A stretch of DNA of 64,000 nt from Carya illinoinensis (taxonomy: Eukaryota > Streptophyta > Magnoliopsida > Fagales > Juglandaceae): positions 19,699,001-19,763,000 of the forward strand of contig NC_056766.1 in the NCBI RefSeq assembly GCF_018687715.1, in the 5' to 3' direction. The notes beneath the pieces are model-generated. The model had not been told where the DNA came from. It made no database searches and saw nothing but the letters and a program-made list of their open reading frames with translations. Of the stretch, positions 11,942-22,595 are shown piece after piece; within the stretch, counting starts at the first letter, position 1; each line of letters opens with the position of its first letter. The position numbers were made by a program, and so were the translations under genes.

Positions 11942-12172
11942 CGCTCGAGCGGAGGCTTTTGGCCGCTCGAGCGAATTCAGGCAGATTCAAACGCTCGACT
12001 GCCGCTCGAGCAGGTTGCTGAAAAACGAAGATCGCTCGAGCGGAGACATTGGCCGCTCGAGCGAAATCAGGCAGAGTCGAACGCTCGATGTGCGCTCGAT
12101 AGGACGCTCAAGCGAAATCAGGCAGAGTCGAACGCTCGACGCACGCTCGACACCCCGCTCGAGCGAACATCG
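11942..12172. promoter_or_regulatory. CGCTCGAGCG palindrome array in U3 (5' LTR)
   Basis: Five perfect copies of the 10-base palindrome CGCTCGAGCG, plus near copies (CGCTCAAGCG, CGCTCGAGCA, CGCTCGAC, CGCTCGAT), lie within 231 bases directly upstream of the TATA box. They are separated by repeated spacers such as AAATCAGGCAGAGTCGAA. This looks like a homotypic binding-site cluster; its function is inferred only. Confidence 0.7.
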
Positions 12173-12209
12173 TATTTTGACAGATTTTAGGTTTTCCGCC
12201 GTGGGACCA

Positions 12210-12217
12210 TATAAAAG
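12210..12217 (+). promoter_or_regulatory. TATA box of 5' LTR
   Basis: TATAAAAG lies about 40 bases after the palindrome array and is conserved in the 3' LTR (17659-17666). Its position suits the U3/R border. Confidence 0.7.
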
Positions 12218-13218
12218 GCCATTCTTCACTCTAGAGCCACGAGTTTGGACTGGAGAACACTTCTTGGGAGAGAAAAACACAGTTAGAGGGATTCAATTCA
12301 TCTGTTTTGGAGACGGAATTCCAATTTATTGCACGTACGTTGGATTCATACACGAGCACGGACGGGAGAAAGGCGTTGAATCGTTCCCTTGAGCTTTTGA
12401 CGACCAGTTGAGGCTGCAAGGATGATTTTTCAGTGTTTATTTTCTTCTTCCCATCTTCTCAGAACAATTATGGTGAATTCGTTTATGTTGAATTCCAATT
12501 CTAGCATGAGCTAAATTTTCTAATTTCTAGGAAAACGATGTAACCTAATTCCGAACTATGCTTGTTTGTCCATGCTAATTTAATGCAATTCTCTCTTTGT
12601 TTATCTGATTTATTCTGAGTTTAATGCTTCTAATTAACTGGCCATTGATTAGATGATTATTAATCTTGTGATTTGCTATCGAAAGAGGGAATCATAGGGT
12701 AGATCTTGGATATTTCAGCATAGGTAAGTATAGAGATCGAAAGACTTGTATGAACCTGTGTAGTAATTAAATCATTGGTCTTATTGCGTTCTTGATTATT
12801 TAATTTGCATACTCTTGTGTGAATTGATAAACTAGAATCACTTCCAATTGACTATCGAAAGAGGCTTTTGGATGAATTAGAGATTTGCTAATAGACAAAA
12901 GAGGTTTAAGTTAAATTAGCTGGATGAGAAAAACATAGTGAAGAATTATGGTGAAATCGATTTCCTAGAAGGTTTCTTCCCCATTGAATTTGATCTTTGA
13001 AAGTCAGTTTTATTTTCTTTGCTTATTTCTCTTTGAGTTGATCTAAGTTTATTTGCAACTACAAAAACCTTAGCGATTCCTCTAGATAAAATTGAGATTA
13101 GTAAAATTTTGGTATTTGGCAAGAGTAAGGTACCAATCCCTGAGGACGATACTCTACTTATTACTTTACTATAAAACTACGATACTGTGCACTTGCAGTT
13201 TTGCACCGGTCAAGTTTT

Positions 13219-13236
13219 TGGCGCCGTTGCCGGGGA
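13219..13236 (+). other. Primer binding site (tRNA-Asp type)
   Basis: TGGCGCCGTTGCCGGGGA begins seven bases after the 5' LTR. This matches the tRNA-Asp complement used by Athila-lineage retrotransposons for minus-strand priming (established knowledge). Confidence 0.88.
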
Positions 13237-13341
13237 TTAGTTTATTCTTATTCTTTTTTTGTCAATATCGATACAAAGTAATCTTGGTTTTAATTTAGAA
13301 TTTTGTTTTAATTTGTTCTACAGGTGTGTTTTTTACGTTGG

Positions 13342-15675
13342 ATGTGCCGAGCTAGATCTCGTGATATTATTCCTGTTGATCCAGAGATTGAAAGAACTCT
13401 TAGATCACTAAGAAGAAATAAGATACTAGCCATGGCTGAAGAAGATCGTGAGGTACTACCACGCACCTTGAAGGACTATGTGCGGCCAGTTGTGAATGGA
13501 AATTACTCGAGCATAATGCGCCAGCCAATAAATGCCAACAACTTTGAGCTCAAACCAGCTTTGATTAGCATGGTGCAGCAGGCTCAATTCAGCGGATCGC
13601 CACTTGATGATCCCAATATTCACTTGGCTATGTTCTTGGAGATTTGTGACACTGTGAAGATCAATGGTGTTACTGAAGACACCATTAGACTGAGGTTGTT
13701 TCCTTTCTCTTTGAGGGACAAGGCTAGAGGTTGGCTACAATCTCTACAACCGGGAAGTATTGTTAGTTGGCAGGACATGGCTGAAAGGTTTCTTGCTAAA
13801 TTCTTTCCTCCTGCCAAAACAGCCCAACTCAAGAGTGAGATTGGCCAGTTCAAGCAAAATGATTTTGAGTCACTCTATGAAGCATGGGAAAGGTATAAGG
13901 ACTTGATTCGACGTTGCCCACAACATGGATTGTCAGATTGGTTGCAAGTTCAGATGTTCTATAATGAGTTAAATGGGCAAACTTGAACTATAGTTGATGC
14001 TGCTTCTGGTGGAACTTTGATGTCGAAGACAGCTGAAGGTGCTACTGCACTTTTGGAAGAAATGGCCTCAAACAACTATCAATGGCCAACTGAGAGGACT
14101 TTGGCTAAGAAGGTTGCTGGAATTCATGACTTGGAGCCGATAGCAGCTCTTTCAGCTCAAGTTGCTACTCTATCTCATCAGATTTCAGCCTTGACAACAC
14201 AACGGATACCACAAAGTATAGAATATGTAGCATCTACAAGTATGACAGTTCCAAGCAATGAGGCGAGTCAAGAACAAGTTCAATATGTCAACAATCGGAA
14301 CTACAACTATCGTGGTAATCCTATGCCAAATTACTATCATCCAGGGCTTAGAAATCATGAGAATTTGTCATATGGAAATACCAAGAATGTGTTGCAACCT
14401 CAACATCCTCCCAGATTTGATAGCCAACCAAGCGAGAGGAAGATGTCACTTGAGGATGCCATGGTTTCCTTTGTTCAGGAGACCAATGCAAGGTTTAAAA
14501 AGACTGATTCACGGTTGGACAACATTGAGACTCATTGTAGCAATATGGGAGCTGCTATAAAGAATATTGAAGTACAAATTGGGCAACTAGCCACTACCAT
14601 CAATGCCCAACAAAGAGGAGCTTTTCCCAGCAACACTGAAGTGAATCCAAAGGAACAATGCAAGACCATCACACTTAGGAGTGGAAAAGAAATAGAGAGG
14701 TCACCATTGAAGGAGAGCAAGTCAACCCCTACAGCTGTGAACATTGGCCAAAGCAAGAATAAAGTAGAAGAAGATGAGATTGTCAATGAGGCTGTAGAGG
14801 AGACCGACTTTGCTCCTACAATTTCATTTCCTGACAATCCTCCTATTCTTGCTCCTCCACTTCCTTACCCTCAGCGTTTTCAAAAGCAAAAACTAGATAA
14901 GCAATTTTCTAAGTTTTTGGATATTTTTAAGAAAATTCACATTAATATTCCTTTTGCAGATGCCTTGGAACAAATGCCAAATTATGTCAAATTCCTGAAG
15001 GACATCATTTCCAAGAAGAGAAGATTGGAAGAGTTTGAAACAGTGAAGCTTTCTGAAGAATGCAGTGCTATTCTTCAAAAGAAATTGCCTCAAAAATTGA
15101 AAGATCCGGGGAGTTTTACTTTGCCTTGCACTATTGGAAATTCATTTTTTGATAAAGTTTTATGTGATCTTGGTGCTAGCATTAATCTTATGCCACTTTC
15201 TGTTTGCAGGAAATTAGGACTTGAAGAGATGAAGGCTACAACAATTTCTTTGCAACTAGCGGATCGATCCATCAAGTATCCACATGGAATCATAGAAGAC
15301 GTATTGGTAAAAGTGGATAAATTTATCTTCCCTGCTGATTTTGTGGTGTTAGACATGGAAGAAGATGAAGAAGTCCCACTAATTCTTGGTCAACCATTCT
15401 TGGCCACGGGAAGAGCTTTGATTGATGTTCAAAAGGGTGAGTTAACATTGAGAGTGAACAAGGAAGAAGTTATGTTCAACATTTACCAAGCCATGAGAAT
15501 TCCAGAAGAGCCAAGCACTTGTTTTCGGATTGATGACATTAAGCAATGTGAAGAAAAGACCTTTAAAGAAGATGCACCAGCCAATCACCTAGAACGAGCC
15601 CTGCAGCAGGATACATCACTTAGCAATGAAGTGGAGAGGAACTGTACTCTTATTCCTTTTGGAGATCCCGATTGA
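13342..15675 (+). pseudogene. Athila-like gag-protease, one in-frame stop
   Basis: One reading frame runs from ATG 13342 to the stop at 15673-15675, broken only by TGA at 13984-13986. Upstream, the frame continues to a GTG at 13324; I take the ATG because it leads into the Arg-rich N-terminus seen in this family. The first part holds the retrotransposon gag domain (roughly residues 80-215, with DKARGWLQSLQPGSI and FLAKFFPPAKTAQLKSEI). A Gln/Asn-rich linker follows, then a region with RFQKQKLDKQFSKFLD. Next is an aspartic protease with catalytic DLGAS (Asp codon 15166-15168) and VPLILGQPFLATGRALID. I see no CCHC zinc knuckle. In the family, gag forms the particle and protease matures it. No RT or integrase follows. 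The stop could be a disabling mutation or, less likely, be read through. Confidence 0.9.
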
Positions 15676-15718
15676 TGAAGATTGAAAAGTCTGGCTGTAG
15701 ACTTTAAAACAAGCGCTT

Positions 15719-15734
15719 ATGGGAGGCAACCCAT
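15719..15734 (+). other. Short hairpin after gag-protease stop
   Basis: ATGGGAGGCAACCCAT forms a 5-bp stem with a six-base loop about 45 bases after the stop. A GCGCTT...GGGAGGCAACCC block at this position recurs in Athila-type elements; its role is unknown. Confidence 0.45.
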
Positions 15735-15939
15735 AGATCTATCTTTCTTTCTTTCATTTATTTTATTATCTTTATTTATTTAAGTTTTAATAAATTGGTT
15801 TTTGATGCAGGTTTATTTAGCATGAATAAAGAGCTGGAAAATTTTAAAACCTCGGAAGGTTCACCATGAAACCAGGGAAGTTCCTTTATTTCTTCAATCC
15901 TTTTTACTTTTGCATCACAATGAGGACATTGTTTAGTTT

Positions 15940-15952
15940 AAGTTTGGGGGTG
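15940..15952 (+). other. Internal polypurine-tract-like sequence
   Basis: AAGTTTGGGGGTG preceded by GAGGACATTG. The same GAGGACA...AAGTTTGGGGGT arrangement recurs at the true 3' polypurine tract, so this may be a second priming site or a duplicated end. Confidence 0.5.
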
Positions 15953-17324
15953 TAAACTCCTATAATTATTTGATCCTCTTGTTTTCTAAGTCTTGGGTTG
16001 TTGATGGGTTGTTTGAGTCTCTTACCAAGCATGCATTGGAGTAAGATTGAATTCTCTATGACTCTGAAATTTGTGATTGAAGATGGTTTTGAGAAAAATT
16101 TTCAAAAATTTCTTTTATGTCAAGTGAAGTTTTGTGGGTACTTTGGTTTAAATCTTTGACCTTGAACACAATTGAGCACATAGTCGTTTTTCTCTTATTC
16201 CATTTTGCTTATGAAGAGAAGAAGTTGAATTAATTGAAAGAGGGAGGTTCGATTTTGCTTTTCTCTAGAATCCGTTGATGGGTCCTTGAGGCGAAATCCT
16301 AGTCGAGACCAAATATTAGAGAAATGATCTAGGCATTTCTTTGGCATAACCAAAAAGCTTTCCCAGCCGTCCTAAATGTCATGCCATCATTACATGGTGT
16401 GTTTCCATAGTCAACCCCCTTGAGCCTTCATGAGCCTTTATTGATTCTTTAAACTACATAAACCATGCCCGCTCTAAGCCTGAAAAACAATGAATCTACC
16501 GTTGATAGTTTGAGAAAATACTTTGGTGGAGAGTTACATTTAAAAGAGAAAATTGGTTTCATGATGAAACGTATTATGTTTGCTCTATTTGATCAAAGAA
16601 AAAGAAGAAGAAGAAAGGAAGTGATTGAAAAAAAAAAAAAAAAGAGAAGAAGAGGAAAAAGAAAAAGAAAAGAAAAGAAAAAGAAGTCACCAAGCGGAAA
16701 GTGAATTACCTCAAATTTTGTTAAGGGAAGTGTTGGTATTACATCAGTGATTACAGCAATTTTAATGCCACAAGTATGAGCATATTGCCAAGAAAGAGCT
16801 ATGATTTGAATCATGTGAGTTTCTCTTTTAATGTTCTTTTCACTAAGTATTTTCCCAGTTTGATTTAATTTCCCATATCAAGTTCTTTCTTAACCCTCAC
16901 CCTGTGGCATATCATTACAACCTTAATAAAGACCTTTTGATCTTTGATTTTGGTGTTGACTACATTAGTGGAGAGGATTTCTGAAAATTGGACTGATGGG
17001 GTTAAGTTTTAGGAGAATTCTTCTGATTTTGGTTGTTCTACTTTTATCTGAGTTTGCAGGTGGTTTGAGGTTAAATTGACTATATCACACACACACTCAA
17101 GGTCTTAGCTTTAGGTTGAAGTAAACGCCTAACTCTTGCTTGACAAATTGCAAAATTTTTGATTGATTTTCTTGCTATCTTTGATGTTAAAAGAGTAAGA
17201 TACTAGAGATGAAATCTAAATTCATAAAAGCTTGGTGAGTGATGATACTTCTCTTTGGGGTCGAGTTGATATTGCCTAAACTATCATTTATTTTTCTTTT
17301 TGTTTGAGGACAAACAAAGTTGTA

Positions 17325-17338
17325 AGTTTGGGGGTATT
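17325..17338 (+). other. 3' polypurine tract of Athila-like element
   Basis: AGTTTGGGGGTATT immediately precedes the 3' LTR, the required position for plus-strand priming. Confidence 0.75.
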
Positions 17339-18661
17339 TGATGGCTTGCAAAATTTCATATTGCAGATTTCACAAGTTCGCTCGAGCGGAGGCTTTTGGC
17401 CGCTCGAGCGAATTCAGGCAGATTCAAACGCTCGACTGCCGCTCGACAGGGAGCTCGAGCAGGTTGCTGAAAAACGAAGATCGCTCGAGCGGAGACATTG
17501 GCCGCTCGAGCGAAATCAGGCAGAGTCGAACGCTCGATGTGCGCTCGATAGGACGCTCGAGCGAAATCAGGCAGAGTCGAACGCTCGACGCGCGCTCGAC
17601 ACCCCGCTCGAGCGAACATCGTATTTTGACAGATTTTAGGTTTTCCGCCGTGGGACCATATAAAAGGCCATTCTTCACTCTAGAGCCACGAGTTTGGACT
17701 GGAGAACACTTCTTGGGAGAGAAAAACACAGTTAGAGGGATTCAATTCATCTGTTTTGGAGACGGAATTCCAATTTATTGCACGTACGTTGGATTCATAC
17801 ACGAGCACGGACGGGAGAAAGGCGTTGAATCGTTCCCTTGAGCTTTTGACGACCAGTTGAGGCTGCAAGGAGGATTTTTCAGTGTTTATTTTCTTCTTCC
17901 CATCTTCTCAGAACAATTATGGTGAATTCGTTTATGTTGAATTCCAATTCTAGCATGAGCTAAATTTTCTAATTTCTAGGAAAACGATGTAACCTAATTC
18001 TGAACTATGCTTGTTTGTCCATGCTAATTTAATGCAATTCTCTCTTTGTTTATCTGATTTATTTTGAGTTTAATGCTTCTAATTAACTGGCCATTGATTA
18101 GATGATTATTAATCTTGTGATTTGCTATCGAAAGAGGGAATCATAGGGTAGATCTTGGATATTTCAGCATAGGTAAGTATAGAGATCGAAAGACTTATAT
18201 GAACCTGTGTAGTAATTAAATCATTGGTCTTATTGCGTTCTTGATTATTTAATTTGCATACTCTTGTGTGAATTGATAAACTAGAATCACTTCCAATTGA
18301 CTATCGAAAGAGGCTTTTGGATGAATTAGAGATTTGCTAATAGACAAAAGAGGTTTAAGTTAAATTAGCTGGATGAGAAAAGCATAGTGAAGAATTATGG
18401 TGAAATCAATTTCCTAGAAGGTTTCTTCCCCATTAAATTTGATCTTTGAAAGTCAGTTTTATTTTCTTTGCTTATTTCTCTTTGAGTTGATCTAAGTTTA
18501 TTTGCAACTACAAAAACCTTAGCGATTCCTCTAGATAAAATTGAGATTAATAAAATTTTGGTATTTGGCAAGAGTAAGGTACCAATCCCTGAGGACGATA
18601 CTCTACTTATTACTTTACTATAAAACTACGATACTGTGCACTTGCAGTTTTGCACCGGTCA
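17339..18661 (+). repeat. 3' LTR of Athila-like element
   Basis: Near identical to the 5' LTR. It has 12 extra bases around 17447-17460 (within CAGGGAGCTCGAGC), and an intact CGCTCGAGCG at 17560 where the 5' copy reads CGCTCAAGCG. It has a TATA box at 17659. Confidence 0.95.
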
Positions 18662-20444
18662 TCTCCCTTAAGGACCATTCACACACTCTTGCTCCCTTTG
18701 TAACATGACAGGTAAAGACCATGCGTGTGACATTATTACGAGCGATGCCCAGCTCCGGGCTTGGCTTGTACGTTACTTGGCATCCACTACTTGCCTTCCC
18801 TAGCAAAAAGGCCACAAATTCAAAATGAAAGCATTACCGTTTTCTCTGAACCCGTTGTCCCCCGATGACAACCTAAAAGACATCACTGAGTTTTACACGC
18901 TCTTGAGTAACCAGATGAGCTCCACCAAGATTATGCCCCATCTCGACTTGGCATCATAATACGCATACACCCACAAAATCTCATTGCCTTTTGACATCAA
19001 AAAACACAGTTATTGAATGACATGACAATAAATACATCAACCAATGGCAGAAAAACACAGATTCACAAATCACAACTACATGTGATTCTGAATGCTTCCC
19101 TTGACCCTTGGCCAACAATTCCAACACCAACTATAGTATTATATCCCAATGCTCCACAAGGCCTTCGACCACTTTTCCATTCACAACCAAATTGTAGTAA
19201 AACATAGTTTAACTATTTTCCAATGTCAATATTCCAAGGGCCAGTCTAGGGTTTTACTTAGAATGCAGAAGGGTAATTCTGGATGATCAAGCAGGCTGAC
19301 TTAAACTACCCCTTTTAGATCAAGAGAAAACTTTGAGTGAGTATGTCACAGTCACCACGCAGATGGAGAAAACGGTTAGTCAAATCTACAAGCAGCCTAA
19401 AGTAATATACAAGGTAAGTGGCAAATGGGCTTATTGTTGTGGTGTCTAGAGTGCGAAGTAGGGGGGGTGGTAGTGGTGGTGCACGGTGATAGGGGCAGAT
19501 CTGGATAGATTGAAAAGGATCTATGACTACGAAAATATTAAAGGGTGGCAAATCTGACTTAATAGAGGGTGGAGGAAGTAATTTTTGGTGGTGGAGTTTG
19601 GGAAGGGGGGAAATAGGCGAGGGGTGGTTGAACGACCACAAAGGAGCTACTAACTATGGTGGGTCGTGGTCGTGCACGATGGAGCTCTAGGAAAGAGAAA
19701 TAAAGCAAAAGGAGGAGAGAAGATCCAAGAGAGGAAAGAGAGATAAGAGGGATAAGGGTTGAGATTTAGGAGCCCATCATGGCTAACGTTGGACGGTGTG
19801 GTAAGCGGCAATGGAGGAGCTGAGAGAGAGACTGAGGAAGAGTCGCTAGAGAGAGAAAAGTGAAATTGGAGGAGGGCCCAAGGAATAGAGATATTGATAG
19901 AAGATGGCCTACTAGCAATAGCGAGCTCATAGGGGAATGCTCACCATGGTCGTCGTCGAATGGGTTTGACAAGGTGGGGTGGCAGCGTGCAACTACGGTT
20001 TTCATACCCAAGTGGGTTTTTGTGTTAGAGAGAGATTGAGAAATATGAATGAGAAGTGAGGGAGAGGGTCTGATAGATGCTTACCAACTAGGTGGGGTCA
20101 AGGCATGGTGGATGGTGGCGACAGAAGTCACAACACAGATGGAAAAGAGTGGAGAAAATGGTTTGAGAGACTCGAAAAAATAGAGGACTGAGAACTCACA
20201 TGCCTAGACTCAATAGTAGTGGTAAATGGTGTCGGCAATTCAAGTTCACAAACAGAGGGAAGGCCACGGGTTGTGAAGAGAGAGAGAGAGAGATAGAGAG
20301 AGAGAGAGCCATGCGGGGAGAGGGAAGAAGAGAGAAAATGAAATTTTAGGGTTTACCCCTTTAGGCCTAAAACGATGCCGTAGGGGTAAATAAGAGGCTA
20401 GGCTTCATGTATTGGGTTGGGCTTCATTGAGGTTGGGCTTCACA
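18662..20444 (-). repeat. Continuation of the Tekay-like 3' LTR
   Basis: The sequence resumes with the duplicated TCTCC and continues the LTR block interrupted at 11901. It matches the right LTR through GATTCACAAATCACAACTAC. It then has a private segment of about 1.2 kb (19200-20400) with purine-rich and GA-repeat sequence (20279-20310), and ends GGCTTCACA at the polypurine tract. Open frames here (e.g. 19315-19641 and 19766-20011 minus) are not recognisable proteins. Confidence 0.75.
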
Positions 20445-20461
20445 GCCTCCCCCCTTAAAAG
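20445..20461 (-). other. Polypurine tract of Tekay-like element
   Basis: GCCTCCCCCCTTAAAAG on the plus strand is a purine run on the minus strand directly inside the 3' LTR. It is followed by AGTCCTCAAAATT, the same context as TCGTCCTCGAAATT at 36940 and TCATCCTCAAAATT at 30440. Confidence 0.75.
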
Positions 20462-22595
20462 TATTTAGTCCTCAAAATTGCAAAGCTGCATATAATAAGA
20501 ACCAAAATATTCGAACCTACAATACAACTCAACAGTTGATCAATATATAAAAAAAAATATACAATCACTAATACCCCTAAACAAATATGGGTAGTGTTTT
20601 CGCTCATATCTACTCCTACACGTGCTTCCATCATGACCCGTATTAGTTCTCCCAAAGGCACATCAACCTCGTCTAAAGTCGAGGGTGGCCATACAATTTG
20701 AAATATCCAATTTCACAAAAACATCCTACAACACCAGTGGATTCCTAATGACTATATGCTATATCCAATTCCACAAAAACATCCTACAACACCCGTGGAT
20801 TCCTAATGACAATATATATGATAGATCGTGCCATCCACTAGTGATGCCTAAGCTTCAACTTCCAAACTTTCATTGAATTCAACACTTAAGTGATCTAATA
20901 GTCTCCTCTAGGTTATCCTTTAATGACCATAACTTGTACTGCAACACAATTAACCCACCATGAGCTACCTAGTCTAAACTTTTAAATTTCATATGTGAAA
21001 TCAAATTAATCACAACTTCTTCCTCATGATCATCACAAAAATTTAGTCACAACCTTCACATTACAAAGAACCATACTTTCTTTGTGCAATCCCATAATTT
21101 TCACCAAAGGCTTAAAATCTCTTAAATATTACAAAATTGAGTCTAATCCACATCAATACGTACTACGACAACTCCTCCTAAGCTTAAACAAACAAGGACC
21201 TATACTCTCGCAAGTTAATACACACTTATAAATATTATAGTTGGTCCTTTTCTTGTTAAGTCATGACCAACACTCCATGAAAATACACCCGATGATCTAT
21301 TACAACATACTAGTACCAATGAAACTAACCCCTCCAAACCAAAAAAACAAAAATCACCATATCCATAGTTAAAACTTGATACTAAAACAAGTGATCTAAA
21401 ATAATTCACTTAGGACATCCTTTCCTCCAATCTCCCTTGGAGTGACCTACGAACTTGAAAACCTATACACTTCATCAATCGAGCTCATGAGGTGGAGAGG
21501 GCTAGGTGGTTAGAAAGGAGTAGGTCAAAACCAGTTGAAACTAACAAGGCATCAGGGATTTACTTGTATGATTCCTATTGGTGGGAGGAAATTTGATCTA
21601 ATGAATGAAGTCATAAAAGGTGTGCTTTGCCAGGTGACTAAGGAGAAAATCAAGTTGGAATGTGAATGGGGAAAAGGTCAAAGTAGTTAGGTTCCAAGTT
21701 GGTCCTTCCATTGAAAACTTTTTGAAGAAAGTACAAGGAAAATAAAATTGTAACAATTCATTAAAAATAGCTCCAAAACTTATTGAAAAAAGGATTTCAT
21801 TAAGTTGGACAAGGAAGTTGAGTTCTCAAAAAAACTATAGATAAAGTGAGTTGACAACACGATTTCTAAAGACCAACTCTAAAAATTTTACAAAACTGGT
21901 GATCTCCGTTCATATCAAATTCTCCAAGAATATCAAGAATGATGACTTAGACTTATTCATAGAATTTCAAGTATTTAAGAAGTGGACCATGACTTAAAAC
22001 AAGCAAAGTCATGCCATAAAACCATTCTGCAAAGAATTCATGGGAGTATGAGTGTAAGGACATCTGAGTATTTGGGAAGAGTCATATCGATAACACTTGA
22101 ATGTGAATACAATGGAGAAGGCTTGAATTATTTCATCAAATTCTATATAATCCAACATATATACTATCGATTGGCTCTAAGGCGATGGTATCCTCATAAC
22201 TAAACTTTGTCCAAGATGAACCTATCCAATAAAAGTATATGCATCCTATCCAAGAAAAACAACACACTCTGAAAGGTTTGACTCCGATGAGTGATTAGAA
22301 GCTATACCTTCTTCCGTTCATGACTTCAGTTTCAACTCCGATGAGATCGCCTTAACCATGTAATTTCCCTTCCAGCTTCAATATTTCAAATCCAAACCTA
22401 ATTGCTAAACGCTCAAGCCTACTATACTAAATAATCATGCCTATCTGGCTGAAAATTCAAACAAACTTCGCTAAAAATCCAAGTCTAATTACACATATTT
22501 TTAAAGCCACCTACTAAGATTGAAGCCTAGAATTTTGGTATTGCACCTAAGTGACTTATGGATTTACAAAGAGCCATAAAAACTCTGATACAACC
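20462..22595 (-). other. Internal region without coding domains
   Basis: About 2.1 kb between polypurine tract and primer binding site. I find no gag, protease, RT or integrase motif on either strand. It includes a 58-bp tandem duplication at 20703-20810, and near 22575-22590 ACTCTGATACAACC, a diverged complement of the usual TGGTATCAGAG primer site. Confidence 0.6.
20703..20810. repeat. Tandem duplication with 58-bp period
   Basis: A unit starting ATATCCAATTTCACAAAAAC occurs at 20703 and again at 20761 with a few changes. The second copy is about 50 bases long. Confidence 0.85.

Larger units (their letters stand above)
11902..13212 (+). repeat. 5' LTR of Athila-like element
   Basis: It starts TGATGGC and ends GGTCA. 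U3 carries the CTCGAGCG palindrome array, followed by a TATA box at 12210. Open frames across the array (11846-12392, and their minus-strand mirrors) occur identically in the 3' LTR and are not genes. Confidence 0.95.
15676..17338 (+). other. Non-coding 3' internal region of Athila-like element
   Basis: About 1.66 kb with no reverse transcriptase, RNase H, integrase or envelope-like frame. It holds a polypurine-tract-like AAGTTTGGGGGTG at 15940, an A/G-rich run at 16596-16690 that produces a spurious Lys/Arg-rich frame, and the true polypurine tract at the end. Confidence 0.8.
11902..18661 (+). mobile_element. Complete Athila-like LTR element coding only gag and protease
   Basis: Both LTRs are intact: 11902-13212 (1311 bp) and 17339-18661 (1323 bp), each beginning TGATGGCTTGC and ending TTTTGCACCGGTCA. 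The 5-bp target duplication TCTCC is exact (11897-11901 and 18662-18666). A tRNA-Asp-type primer binding site follows the 5' LTR, and a polypurine tract precedes the 3' LTR. The only coding capacity is gag plus an aspartic protease (13342-15675); reverse transcriptase, RNase H and integrase are absent from the remaining 1.7 kb. By eye the LTRs differ by ten substitutions (nine transitions) and one 12-bp indel, so insertion was recent. It sits inside an older Tekay-like LTR. Structurally it fits the TR-GAG class of non-autonomous elements. Confidence 0.92.

Noticed and set aside
11846..12419. Several overlapping open frames, repeated at 17304-17868
   Set aside because: They lie in U3 of both LTRs, overlap on both strands, and follow the palindrome array. 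Duplication reflects LTR identity, not selection on protein.
19315..20011. Minus-strand frames in the 18.7-20.4 kb LTR
   Set aside because: Inside an LTR, Pro/Leu/Ser-rich and without a known domain.
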